Assembly: GCA_964017145.1 (NCBI GenBank)
Contig: OZ024841.1
Location: forward strand, 868,001 to 932,000
Reading direction: 5' to 3'
Source of the DNA: Agrocybe praecox
Taxonomy: Eukaryota > Basidiomycota > Agaricomycetes > Agaricales > Agrocybaceae
DNA length: 64,000 nucleotides
How positions within the stretch are numbered: the first letter of the stretch is position 1; each line of letters begins with the position of its first letter. Below, one piece after another: positions 37,723 through 50,247 of the stretch. Both the position numbers and the translations under genes were made by a program. A model generated the notes under the pieces. That model did no database searches, was not told where the DNA came from, and was given only the letters and a program-made list of their open reading frames with translations.

Positions 37723-40553
37723 TCATGACCCCATGCCCCAAACTTCCAATCCAACACATTCAAATGAGACGGTAGACCCTTTCTTGGGGCCTGAAGAGCA
37801 TAAAGGGTCGTTGTTGAACGTCGGGCAGGGTGCTGAAGATCCATCAAAAAGTGTGTCATCGAGATACAATCCGTAGTGTCCATCTCTGTCAGAAATAGCA
37901 AAAAAGAAAAATTAGACAGATGTAATAAATGGTCTAAAAGAGAGGGATAATTACCCGCCACCAAAAGATATGTATTTCGGTTCACAGAGAGCGATATAGT
38001 TATTCTTTCCGGTGCATTTGAATATTTTCAACGTGTCGCCTTTATTAGTCCACAAGAATCTAAAGAGGACCGAAATTATTAAAGAGAGATACGTTAATTA
38101 ATAAATAAGTTGACTTACGATTCACCACCACCATAGTACCCTTGACCACTTTTCTTTAACCGGATGCCTTCGGCGAGCCAAGCTCCAAAAATGCTACCCT
38201 CTGCATCTTTGACGACAAACAGCATTGCATTACGATTCATCAAGGCCTCTCCTGGTGCCGGCCTCTTCGTGATATGGGTTTCGCAAAGGTTATACAGGGT
38301 GTTGAGCGATATGCCATGTTGGTCCAGAGAGTATATCAAGTTCCATGATCGCGGAAGCCTGGATAGAGCTGGTAGGAAAGGACGAATCTGTTATCAAAGG
38401 CAGGGTTTAGTTAAGAGTCTCAGCGAAATGATTGAGGAAGAGGACGAAAGAAACCTAAAGGATGGATAGTAACTTACCTCTCCAGCCAGCTCTGGTGTTA
38501 ACACAGGGGTCGTCATCGCCCTCCTACCAACTAAATCAATATTCCCACTCTTTCGCTCAATGAACGCTCCCAATCCAGCATCGCCCGAAGATGGAAGACC
38601 AGACACCACCCCCTTCGAATCACCCAAACGCCCTTCATCACCCAAACTAGATGATCCGTCCCATGTGCGCGTAACATCTCTATCACGCGTGAGTCGAGGG
38701 GGTTCCAATGCCGGATGACTGTCATCATGCGCCGCAGAAGAATTCGACGACGGCTCAACCCCACCACTTCCTCCTTTGAACTTCCCATTCCAGAATCCAA
38801 ACCCGCTTCCCCACCCGGGCTTGGAGGAGGTAGAAGTGGACGTGGGGGTAATGGCCATTTCAGGAGGCTCTCCTCGTCCCCCAGTCACATAAGGGATAGT
38901 TTTTGCTTTGACATTGTCCTTCCTCGGATCTCTCATACTCTCTTTATTCGTTTCCCTGCCTCTATCTGACCCAGCTAGCAACCCTTGTTCTCGTTCTCGT
39001 TCTCGTTCTCGCTCTGCTTCCAGCTCGTCAGAGAACCCTTTATCCCAATTATATCCCTCGCCTGCGAATCCAGGAGCGCCTTTCGGCGGGATGTACACAT
39101 GAGGAGCAAATGGAGATGAGCCGTGGGTGACAGATAACGTAGAGGACGTAGGAGGAAGAGGAGCAAAGGCACTCGTATGTGTGAAACTAGGCTGTACGAG
39201 CTGTCGCTGCCGCTGAGGAGAAGATGATCTTCCTGACTGACTATCTGAGCCTGGCTCATTGTCTGACGGGGCGGAGAGGTTGAATATCGATTCGAGAGCT
39301 GGTCTGGCTCCTTGGTTTGTAGTCTGAAATTCAGTTGGCGGAGAAGAACCGCGCAATAGAGTTGACATCCATCTTCCAGGAAGAGATGATATCGAGTTGG
39401 ATAAGGATTGGCGTGAGGGCGATCTGACTAAATGTCCTCGTGGATCGTTCAGTGTCTCCTCTTCTTCAATGGGCGGGGGAGAAACCGTGACTTGGTGAGA
39501 CAACACATGCGATGAAGACCCCGTGGCAGCTTCGTGGAAATGAGGGTCTGTCCTCGTCGCACCTTCTGGAGACGCTATAGGAGGAGCGAGTCTCGGTTCT
39601 GCGACCGCAAATGAGGAAGAACGTGATGGTGTTGGTTGGTGTCCGTGTTTTTGAGGTGTTTTTGGAATCGGACGAAAATATTCATGGTCTAGGTCACTAT
39701 GCAGGTCAATGATAGGAGTTGACTTTGCGTCAAAAGGTGGTAATGGTGCCGGTGGAGATATGACTGTTTTGGCGGAATCAGGAGGGTCCGGGATGGTGGA
39801 ACTATCCGCATCATCCGAATGGACGATTTGTTGTTGGTCTTTTAGAAAGTATAACGGATCGTCTTCGTGCAACAAGAGTTCGTCAAGCACCAGGCTCCGT
39901 GTCTTGGATGATCTTTCCTTTGCATCCTGAGCAAACTGATCGAAGAAAGATAAAGTCGGGTTTGATGCGTTACTGGGGTGGTCTCTTGACCTAGAAGTCG
40001 ACCTAGACGATGCTGAAGCATGCGAAGAGGATGTTGCAGCTTCATGGGGGCTGTTCAGAGATGCAGTTTCCGCAGCTGCTGGAACATCCTCCCATTCTTG
40101 ATCGAAAGTCGATGTGTTCGCGGTTAAAGGATCCTCGAACACCGAAACACTGACAAATGCGCCGAAATCACTGTGTTCAGAAGCCGTGCTATTCGCGCGA
40201 CTGTGACGTTGAACATGCGGCTTCAGATGTCTGGGCTGGTCAAAAATTCCTTTGCTCTCCATGACTTCAGGTAAAGGCGCTGAAAAAGATGGGGGTGATG
40301 CTCTCGGGGTAGATGGATTGAACAACGTCGCAAACTTGTCATTTTGTTCTTCTCGCGCTGTATGGCTGGCATAATTAGACACGGACGGCCCCTGAATCTG
40401 ATTTATGATATTCTGCGTATCCCGGATCGTTGATTCAGCGCTTTGCGACTGTGGAAATGCCGAAGCACTCGGGGGAGGAGTAGGGATTAGGGGTTGAGGC
40501 AATTGATCGCTATCAAGCGAGTCCTGCGTCTCAAGGGAATCTAGAAAAGACAT
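37723..40553 (-). CDS. TLDc-domain protein, OXR1-like (oxidation resistance)
   Basis: Four exons, 40553..38478, 38387..38119, 38059..37955 and 37885..37723, total 871 codons (870 aa). The start MSFLDSLETQDSLDSDQ is chosen over an upstream in-frame ATG (40610) because it is the conserved-looking beginning. Residues 1-690 are a Ser/Pro-rich disordered region with an ERERERE tract (from a TTCTCG-type repeat near 39000). The last ~180 residues form a complete TLDc domain: SWNLIYSLDQHGISLNTLYN, MLFVVKDAEGSIFGAWLAEG, GQGYYGGGESFLW, FKCTGKNNYIALCEP, YISFGGGDGHYGLYLDD, CPTFNNDPL and the final GLEVWGMG. Family knowledge: OXR1/TLDc proteins protect from oxidative stress and, in yeast, bind and disassemble the V-ATPase. 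It is longer than yeast OXR1 owing to the disordered N-terminus. Confidence 0.9.
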
Positions 40554-41147
40554 TGTGTAAACTGTATGACTCATCAGCTCAATGGATATCATGTTAATTG
40601 CAGACAACATACGAACCTCGATGTTTTAAAGTTCTTCAAGGTGGTAGAGGCATCGATCCTCACTGAAAGACGTCGCCAGCCTGTAACCTGTTGTACAACC
40701 TGTTTTAATTCTCGTCGGGCGTCTGCGTCGGTTTCTTTTCCCTTCGATTTTGTCGCAGAAATAGAGAATTTGGTTGGAATGAGTAGAAGGAATTGGTATG
40801 CATCGAAGGGAACGCAACGGTTACTGACGGTTAACGTTAATATGCGGCACAAGTCACTGTTCTGGACTTCGGCACACGCTGACTAATCAACGCTGCATAT
40901 ATATTTCCCTCAAATTTCCTGTCTTTTCTTACCATTCCTTGGCGCCCACAGTGCTCACCTTTTACCTTGTGTACTTGGGACTGGAACTCAGTGTTTTGAA
41001 AATCAATTTTTTTTTTGTGAATATCAACTCCCTGGTAGCATTTTATTCTTTTTTTTTTTGTTTTGGGAGAACTTCTAACATCTATGGAAGAAATTTAGGA
41101 GAAACCTCGCTGGATGAAGGCATAAATTACTAGACTGGTTGTTAGAA
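40554..41147. other. intergenic
   Basis: Promoter of the TLDc gene and the region past the end of OYE pseudogene 2. T-rich tracts near 41010 and 41050. A small plus frame (40939-41133) is low-complexity and not called. Confidence 0.5.
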
Positions 41148-42446
41148 TCACACTTGGGCTTGGAATAGTCGACGAGTATCTGTATCGGCTGGCGCTGCGG
41201 GCTTGACACTTGATGTTCCAAGATCACTCGTAAATTTATAGTCGACGTATCCTCTTTCCCCGCCTCTGTGAAATGTATTGTAATCGAAAAGAGAGAGAGA
41301 GGAATGTTCTTCATGAGGCGCATAGAAAGATCAGGCTATGAACAGTATGCGTTACCAGACGACAACAACAATGATAATCGCAAAGACATACGTTCGAGAT
41401 AAATCATCGGGCAAACGCGGCCAAATCTCCTGATTTGTTCGCTCTTTGAATTGCAGAGTCGCGCGCGTATCCTCAGCAGCTGATAAAAGGACGCGCGCCC
41501 CAGATCTTGCGTAGAAAGATGATGGATTCAAATGGTAAATTTGATTCTAGGACATGTAGGTAAGCGAGGTCGGGGTGATGTTTGGGGAGTGCGGCAGCAA
41601 AGTGTGTAAATTGGGGGACAGAGTTCGACATTTTGATGACTAGAAACGAGATGTCAGATTTCTTTTCCCAAAAAAAGGAGAGAAACTTTACTCGAGAAAT
41701 TGTTCCACAGAATCAGGCGAAAATCCGTCCTCTGCGCTCCAACCGCTTTAACCACCGCACCGACGACCTCAAGGCCGAACTTGATTCTATTCTAGACACT
41801 GCTTCCGTACTCGTCTATACGCTGATTGCTCACGTCCTGCAAAAACTGGTCGATCAAATATCCATTAGCAGCGTGGACCTCGACACCGTCAAAGCCAGCT
41901 TCTTCTACCGCGTTTTTGGCAGCTTGGGTATAGTCCTGGATGTACTCCTGGATTTCGGAGACGCACAATTTGCGTGGTATTTCGCGGGTTTCGTCCATTG
42001 GGATGGGGGAAGGTGCGACGTAGTCCAGTCCGTCTTCTTGGAGTACCTCGAACTCTGCCGCTCGTCCCAAGGCCCAAAGTTGGAGGTAGATGAAGGACCC
42101 ATTGGCGTGGACTGCATCGATCACCTGTATGGCACGAAGTTTAAGAAGCCAAATTCATATAGAGTCATAAAAACCAAAACACCTTCCAAGCGCGAATCCG
42201 GTCAGAATTTCCAGATATACCCGGAGTATGGTCAATACTACCGGCCTTCTCCGAAGTGAGCGTCGCCTCAGAAATAGCCAGAGTGCCCCGTTGAGTAGTC
42301 CTCTGCGCGTAGAAAGTCTCCATGAGAGAAAAAGGAACGTGCTCTTTCTTCGAAGAACGACACCGAGTCATGGGTGGGAGCACTACTCAATGCTTGAGTA
42401 AACATTTACCAACTACGAGGGGTTCGAAGAGTTTAGATGTCGACAT
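41148..42446 (-). pseudogene. Old Yellow Enzyme pseudogene 2, full length with nonsense codons
   Basis: Reads the whole OYE from MSTSKLFEPLVVGKCLLKH at 42446 to a C-terminal GYVDYKFTSD end near 41200. An in-frame TGA (42387-42389) falls where the intact copy has CGA/Arg in HRVVL, then VVLPPMTRCRSSKKEHVPF continues. The intron before VIDAVHANGSFIYLQLW is preserved. The active-site block VEVHAANGYLIDQFLQDVSN is intact but is followed by TAG (41792-41794). Downstream, VPQFTHFAAALPKHHPDLAY and FISC(TGA, 41473-41475)GYARDSAIQRAN are recognisable. A final frameshift lies in the last exon near 41290. With at least three stops it cannot make the enzyme. A 225-codon open frame on the plus strand here is only its shadow. 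Confidence 0.85.
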
Positions 42447-45391
42447 TGATGTTGTTGTAACCCGTCGTTGTTTTTTTTTCTCTGGGGTTTTTGGGATGTT
42501 TGGGGAAGGATTAGTTGTTGCAGGTATATCTCCCAATTTATACTCCCTATCCCACAGCAGACGGGTCAGACGAGTAGTATTCCTGCATATTTCGCGTCCA
42601 TTGGGAAATTGGAACGACGTAAAAGATGAACTCATCTGCATTCAAGAATCCAAAAAGGATGCTCGGCGTCAAGGTACGTTGATAATTTTTAACGCTAAAC
42701 CTTTATTGGTCAATTTGTGTAGGTTGAGTCAAAGTTGAGTTTTGTGATTTTAGACTCGGGTGCCATCCAGGTAAGCTTTGCATGGGTGCATCAAGATTAG
42801 AGAAAATCAACATCCAGGGTCTCTGAGAACATTTCAGCATGAACTTCGAACTTGGTTGCTTGTCCTGAATTAATTTCTGATTTTTAAGTAAAAACCAATA
42901 AATTATACATACCACAATGGTTCATAATATACTTGAACTTGAAATCCGATGAAGGAGTACAGATGCAAATTGAAAGGGCTGCATGCAAGCTGCACGGTCA
43001 AACGCATAACGGCGTATTAACGGTACAGCCGGCCCGCCACATTCAATAGTCGGTCGTGTGACTCATATGTTCCGTCATGTGCTCTGCAATACGTCATGAT
43101 GCAGGGACGCGCCTAGAGTCCGCAACATGAACTTTCTGTGGAGAAAAACTCCCTTTTTCCAAGAAAAAAATCTCCTCTTTGATGCAGTGCGCTATGCTCT
43201 ACTATTCATTGGAATGACTAGCTTGTACCGCATTGTGTTCCACTTGTATGAGCTGTAAAATCTCCACTACTCATTGGAATGACTAGCTTGTACCGCATTG
43301 TGTTCCACTTGTATGGTACCAAGACTCGTGTGTTTGAGCTTACAGATATCATGACATCCATCTGGTCATTAAAGACTTCGGGCATACTAGATTAGATTCA
43401 AAGTCTTGTTTTTAGAAAACACCTGTGCTTGCTGCTTCTTTGGGTGACTTCGAGCTGCTGATCTATCTGTGGGTCTTCATTTTGTCGCACTTTGGCGTTA
43501 CTATAAGTGCATCCCCTACTCAATGTAGACTCATCCTTGTGGCTCAAAAAAATGTACACTGAAAAGGCCCCACCAAAGGGGTTTCCACAGGGTATACGTA
43601 CTCATCAATCCACAGCCTATCCCACTCACTCCAAGTCACCTTGCTTATTTTCAACCCACTTGAATGGTATAAATTTTAGGAGTCTCTAATAGAATCTCAC
43701 TGCGTAGCCGCATAACGTCTCGATGAGAACTGCGTGTCTATAAGACACATCGAATATTACATTCAATGACTCATACACTCCGAATATATACCCAAATTAG
43801 TGCAAGTTATATGTGGCGTATATCTACTATCTCACCTGCCACGACTCCTCATTTGATACGACAATGCCTTCGAGTTGATATCAACAGCCTCTGGAATCAG
43901 GTACTTACCTCCAGTTACCCGAAGTGTTATTTCGAGGTAACCGGCGGCGCGCGAAGTTCGAACTGTTCGGAAAGTCTAACTTTGTACACGGGCCCCGAAT
44001 TGACTCCAATGAGATTATGATACAATACCTGTCCCGCAGTCTACGCCAAGGCTTAGAAATAATAAGGGTAGATGAACATCACTATCATCCAATACACTAC
44101 TTTTCTTGTAGGGCGCCTATCTCGGCCTGTCTCGAGAAATTCCGAAATGAGTAATCGGCGAATGGGTTGACCGTTCAATTAACACGTTGGGAGTAAATCC
44201 ATGAAGCATCCGTCGAGGTCACGTATGCCGTAAGTCATACAATTCCCGTTGACTTTTTTTCTGTCATTTTGCGATACGTACTAACCAACAAATCCACAAG
44301 ATGTATGTTTTGAAATCAATCGTCATGGAATCTAAAAGACATTTCCTGACCTAAGACCGGACATTGAACTATAATTACGAGCGTTCCGGGGTAAAATCGT
44401 CGATCTCAGAATAGAAAAAGTAATTTATCACCGGTGTAGCGTTGGTGTTGTGTAGACATAGACAGGTACGTGCGGATGTCAAGCGCCAGCAAGCCGCATC
44501 CGCGCTAAACGAGCCTAAATCCCTCGAACTTTCCTCTTCAGATTCCTTGAGGTTAGAGGTGGATGTTGCAGTTGCAGTTTAGCTTTGATGCGGGCAAAAA
44601 ATTATCAAGAATTGTGTACTTACCCCACAATAGTTAAAGAGTTTTAAGTTCATGAAGGTTTCAGGTTTGACGCTGATATGGATGGGGAATGATTGATTGA
44701 TACCGGCGAAGATGATGGACAATGCGGATGTTCCGGGAATGATCGTCACGAGTTTTCTGTTCTCGGGAAAAAATATGTATATAGACGTCATACATATTGT
44801 TGCCTGAAGATCTGAGTGCAGTGAAAAATACAATAAGCCTTCCATTCCGCACTGCTACAACACGTGAGGTAGCAAGTTTAGGATGCACTATGAAGCAAAA
44901 TTGACTCATCTTGACTCCAGCAACTAAGAGGCCGGCCATAATATGTAATGGCAGTGTACCCGACTCCAACTAACTTTCGGTTTAGCTCAGGAATCGATGT
45001 TCTCACACCAAATGGTGATGTAGTTGTCTGCTTCGCAGGGCAGCCGGAAGTAGACACCCACGTCGGAATTTGGTTGCTATTCTCTGCTGGCAAACCTGAA
45101 GAAGCGCGCACAGTCAAGGCTGTGAAGGGTATTCTTATAAAGGCAACCGGTTGCGAGGTTGTAATAAGACACTTACCCAGCGTCAGAAAATCGTACTTAT
45201 ATCACCTGTAAAGATATATCGGTTTCATACATCTTTTATCACATATCACAAACAGAAAGGGTACGCCTTCACCGCGCGGTCGATTCCAAGCCATTCCCAC
45301 GACGCTTCTTAACAGGTTTTGCGGCTCCCGACATTGCTGCGAACGATCTCCTCTCTTCCTGTAGCGAAATCTAGTCATCGACGAAGCAAGG
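42447..45391. other. intergenic, about 2.9 kb
   Basis: No convincing gene. It contains the 50-bp direct repeat at 43201-43315. At 44560-45120 minus-strand fragments (ENRKLVTIIPGTSALSIIFA, SFPIHISVKPETFMNLKLF with a GTAAGT donor at its end) look like exons of a decayed membrane-protein gene, but I could not assemble it or name a family. Confidence 0.45.
43201..43315. repeat. direct repeat, two near-identical 50-bp copies
   Basis: 43201-43250 and 43266-43315 match except for one base (actaTtcatt versus actaCtcatt), separated by 15 unrelated bases, giving a 65-bp period. The shared core begins cattggaatgactagcttgt. Non-coding. Confidence 0.9.
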
Positions 45392-48300
45392 ATGTCGTCC
45401 TCAGGTTCATCCAGCTCACCATCGACGACACCTGTGAACCGTACAATTCCGTTACCACAGGATTCTATTTCAAGCAGTCCAAGGGTTTCTTCACCGTTAA
45501 ATCCATTAGCAAGCCCGAATAAATCAGCCATTTCACTCCCAATCGTCGACCAAACACATGCAGAACCATCGGGGGTCCATCATCGCATCCATTCGTTCTC
45601 TGATCCTACAAGAGCAGAACCCAGGCTTCAACCATTGACAATGAACACGATCACATCCTCAGGACAAGGAAATGTGGGACAAGTGTCCATTTCTTTGCCA
45701 GAGCTTGATGTCTTCGACGGCGAGATCAAGTCAACGTTTAGGAATCGTTCAAAGTCACCTTCGCGTGGTGGTCAGTCAGACGATCATTCAACGCTGGGTG
45801 TCGCGCCAGGGGGTTTGGCATCGTCGTGGTGGGGAGACAAACATGTGGCGCGGTCTTGGCAAGATTCTGAGCCGAAGAGGAAAAAGAGCCTCCCTCCTGA
45901 GCACGCCGTTGCTCTCGAAGACACTCGTAAGGTAAGCTCATCGTTCTTACTCGTCTCGTCGTCGTTGGTCGCGGCAGCGCAACCTTTGGAGATCTGCCTG
46001 TAATAAATGGGGATATCATGATCTCGACGGACCAATGTTTGTTTGCCTTGTGCAATGATGCTGACCCAATATCCATGATCACAGCGAGTAGCTCAAGCAG
46101 TTGAATCCGTTCTCGGGACTGTGGCAAGTGTGACGCACGAAGCACTGTTCTTGAGCGTCGAGTTTCTGGAACTTGCACCAATCCCCGGATTACGCGCAGC
46201 AGCTAGCACCCTGCTGAATATCTGGGACGCAGCCCAAAATGTGGACGTGAGTAGCCTATATGCGCATATAAGCGTCAATTTACCTTACTCATCGCACTTG
46301 TACAATTAGATGAACCGCCTTGGGTGCTTTCGACTCACTGAACGCTGTGCAGATATTCTCATCGCTGTTCGAGAAGAAATACATGAAGCAGGGGACGAAA
46401 TAGGGGAAGAACTGGCTGACCCAATAGCCAAGCTCGAGCAGTGTGTATCAGATTTCTATCTATCCAGAGCGCATATGTGCTAACCGAAACTCCCGAAGGG
46501 CCTTTATGCATATCTACAGGTTCATGTCGAAGCAGAACCGCCGTCCCTGGTTGAAGCGATACTTGAAACGCGATGAAATTCTGAGAGACATTGCCGGCTG
46601 CGACACAATGCTCCGCGACGCTCTTAGTATTCTTGGGGTACATGCTTTCATCTTCAAAGGTTTATGCAGTGTACTGATTAACTGCGTCGTGTATATAGGT
46701 ATCCATTCAAATCCGTACTCTAAAACAAGTTCAAAAGAACGAACGGATTCGAGAAAAACAAACACAAGAATTGATTAGTGCCATCCGAGCTAGCGCTGGA
46801 CGTGCATTTCCCAACGCTGACGTCAAGATGATTGAGGGTATCGATACAGAAATAACATCGACGGACCGAGATCCATATGTTATATCAACAGATGATTATT
46901 CCTCTGAGACCGTCACCCAGTTCGCCACGATGAATAACATGCTAGGACTCAGCCATCTTGATACGGATCATGACCCCACCACACCCACAATGGAAAGTTT
47001 GGGACACCACAATTTACTGCCCACCCTTGCTACGATTCAGGACGTTCAAAACTCTCTAGACGCAGCTAGAGACTCCACCGACCTGAGGCAGCTCATGCGT
47101 GCAGCTCTAGCAACGAACAGCGATGCCGAGATGATCGAAGTGCTCCAGGTTGCAAGACAGGAAATGCCAGATGCGATGAAGGCATTGCAGCGAGCATATG
47201 AAAGGTTATCAGAGCGGGACGCGGCAGAAGGGGGTCTCTCGATGGAAGGTAGTGGCACTCTTCCGCCCAAAGGTGTTATGCTCGGTAAAATTACGAGGAG
47301 GGTTAGCCTGAAAGAGGGTGCTGGTCCAGGACACGGCCCGCCAAAACGATCGTCTACTATCATTAGTATGGAGAGTGCCAGCAGCTCCGAGATCAGCACT
47401 AGCGGCGCAAGTAGCTCTGAGCTGCGGAGGAGGGATACGTTGGACAGAGAATTCATAGAAACGGGTATTGATGCCCTACGGAGGATGAGCAGAGGTGTGG
47501 AGACAACTGTTCCTACCTGGACCATTACAAAGTTAGTTTTTGTTCTTTTTTTCTATTCCGTCGCGACTATAACATGCTTATTTTAATTTATTTCTAGATA
47601 CGAGGTTGATCGAGACGAAAAGATTGGCATAGGTTTCTTCTCGGACGTGTACAAGGGTGTTTGGCGAAACCGGACCGTAGCTATCAAGGTTCTGGCAGAA
47701 TCTACGCCACGCAATCTTTTCAAGCGCGAGATTGGAATATGGAAGACGCTTAGCCACCCAAACGTGCTCCCTTTGTACGGTGCAAGCAGCACAACAGGCG
47801 ATCCACCGTGGTTCTTTGTCAGTCCTTATCTTAAGAACGGAACCTTAGTGGAACATCTCAAAAGGGTGGAGCTAGAGGAAAGACCATCTGGCTTGGGAGT
47901 CGGCCATAGTTCAGGACATGTCGTAACAAGCTCCATGCTCCAGAATACCAGAGGCCAGGGATGGAGAGCGAACAGCCTGCCTGCTCCGTGGTTGGGCGTC
48001 AGTCTGCAATCTGCGGGTAATCCACCTCCACCACCTCCTGGCAGTCTAACGCCTCCGTTAGGAAGGGCATCGTCAGGAAGAAAATCACCGACTCGTGAAC
48101 ATGGCTACACTAATAACGATGTTGAGCGTTCTTGGGATTTATTCCGCTTCATGCACGAGATTGCCAAAGGTATGGAGTACCTGCATGGCAAAGGGGTGTT
48201 ACATGGCGACTTAAAGGCGTCGAATATCTTGGTGGACGATAAGTATAGATGCGTAATCTCCGACTTTGGCCAAAGCGAGATGAAAAGCGAAGCCTTCAGA

Positions 48301-50247
48301 ATTAGTGGAACGCCCCCACCTCGTGCGTTTTTTCTTCTTTTCTCTTCCTATTCTCCTTCTAAATTCTTTCTTTCTATAGATGGTACTCTTCGCTGGCAAG
48401 CACCTGAGTTTATGTCTGGCAAGAGCCAACTTACCATGGCTGTTGACGTCTGGGCATTTTCAATAACTTGCGTCGAAATTCTGATGATGGGAAGAATGCC
48501 CTGGTCACTGATGGACGATAATGCAGTCCGTCACTTTGTATTAAGTAAGTTGTATCTCTGGATTGGACGACGAGTAGACAATTTACAGTCTATTCGAGAT
48601 GATAACAGCCGTCCACCAATCCCAAAACATTCGAGGTTCAATACCTCTGCGTTGCAAGAGATTTTGCGCGCATGTTGGCATGCTGAGCCTGACGATCGAC
48701 CCAACTTCTCGAAAATTACTCGCGATTTGAAGTTGATAAGAAAGAGCTCTGGCGTAGCAAACTTCGATTCTCCACGGCTTCCTACCATAGAAGATACACC
48801 AGAGCATGTGGCATCCCCTTCGCCAGATATGCGTCCAGTAGAACTTCCCACGTTCATCCGGGAAGGCCTTGGTACTCTACCTGGTAAGTCCGTAAACACT
48901 TTCATCTGAACTGTTCATTGATTTCATATGCAGGTAACGACGTCTTAGTCGGGTCTCTACCTTCTGATGGAACGTACCATACAGCAAGAGAATCTTCCTA
49001 CTTATCAGAGGGAAGTGGACATCAAGAAAGCACAGTAGCTGCAGGTATCAAGATGCCGGAGCCTGTGATTTTCACTCCTGGACCTTCAAGCCGAACTTCG
49101 TCCTTCATTGCCTCGATTCACTCCGAGGAACATATCAGCTTTGTCGATTATGATGCCGGCTATGAATCGCCTCCGCCGATGGATATGAGGATTGCGGAGT
49201 TGAAAAACGAGAGACGGTACCGAATGCTGTTGACGCATGACTATCACCAATCTTGTGCGTGCTTTTCATTTGTTTCCATTTAATAAAACTCGGTATTAAC
49301 TGGGGATGATTTCTATTTCATCAGTAACCCTTGCTCTTTGGGATCCCTCCCCGGTAGAACTAGGTTCCGTGGGGTATCTGTCCAGGCCACAAGGCAGGTT
49401 CGTCACATTGTTCAATGCTTTCGACCCACGAAAGTCGGACCACCCTGGCATACGATTATTACCTTCCATATACGGATATGGCCAAGTTAAGGATGATATC
49501 CAACGACTACCAAAAAAGACCGTTGCGCAACGGGCGATGGACATATTCATTGGCTCCCTTACTTTCAGGAACTCCTCGTAAGTTGATTCTCCCTGCCCTC
49601 GTCTGGAATCCATTGATATTGATACCCCTTTCTCTATAGGGAAGACATCGCCAGGCGACATCCATTCCCTCTCAAAGCTGGCCATAAGGCGGCGTACTTG
49701 TATACCGAGGTCACCGAATATCGGTATATGGTGACTCTTGATGCTCCCAAGAAATGGTTTCAGTCGAATGTCGATGCCATTTTGGGAATCTATGGCCATC
49801 GACATCAAATACAGAAGGAAGATCTAGTCCTCAGTACGTCTCTACCTCATGATACTCAATTATACGTGCTGACTGGCTTCCATATTACTCTAGTCATCGG
49901 AACACTCCATACCCCGGCGTACGCCCTTCTCGTCAGTCATCATCATCCAGAGGGTCACGTAAGTCATTCCTTTCATCAACGCCTAATGGTGTCTCCCTTC
50001 TAATATGTATTTGTTTCCGTTATAGGCGTTGTTCAACGTATATGCAAATCCCCGAATCGGAAAACCATGGGGTACATTTACAACGGATACCAAAGTCAAT
50101 GAACAAGGACCATTATACGATGATCCCGATGATATGCCTGCCCGTCCTGTTATCAGCAAAATTTCCAACCACGGTGATCCAATGGCCGCCGTCCTACTGG
50201 CGCGCTTGCGGTTCAAGCCAGACGTCCTTGAGCCCACTTCTAAATGA
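45392..50247 (+). CDS. MLKL/HeLo-like helical domain + TKL-type protein kinase + unknown C-terminal domain (1345 aa)
   Basis: Thirteen exons (45392-45931, 46085-46246, 46310-46440, 46499-46637, 46699-47531, 47598-48322, 48380-48537, 48589-48883, 48934-49254, 49325-49577, 49640-49833, 49894-49958, 50026-50247) total 1346 codons. Residues 1-180 are Ser/Pro-rich. About 181-345 is an all-helical region (ALFLSVEFLELAPIPGLRAA, FRLTERCADILIAVREEI, LKRDEILRDIAGCDTMLRDA), like the N-terminal bundle of MLKL and fungal HeLo-type proteins. A linker leads to a kinase at about 605-960: Gly-loop IGIGFFSDVYKG, VAIK lysine (about 631), a long Pro/Ser insert (about 700-750), HGDLKASNIL, DFG and APE, AVDVWAFSITCVEIL. 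All catalytic residues are present; HGD replaces HRD, as in many TKLs. The last ~235 residues (LTLALWDPSPVELG...VLLARLRFKPD) match no domain I know. Intron 48538-48588 uses a GTATTA donor. Confidence 0.85.

Noticed and set aside
41582..42259. 225-codon plus-strand open frame
   Set aside because: Exact antisense shadow of Old Yellow Enzyme pseudogene 2, whose conserved motifs are on the minus strand.
48538..48588. GTAAGT..ACAG 44-nt intron in the kinase
   Set aside because: Its removal puts the conserved RPPIP region out of frame. The 51-nt version with the upstream GTATTA donor restores it.
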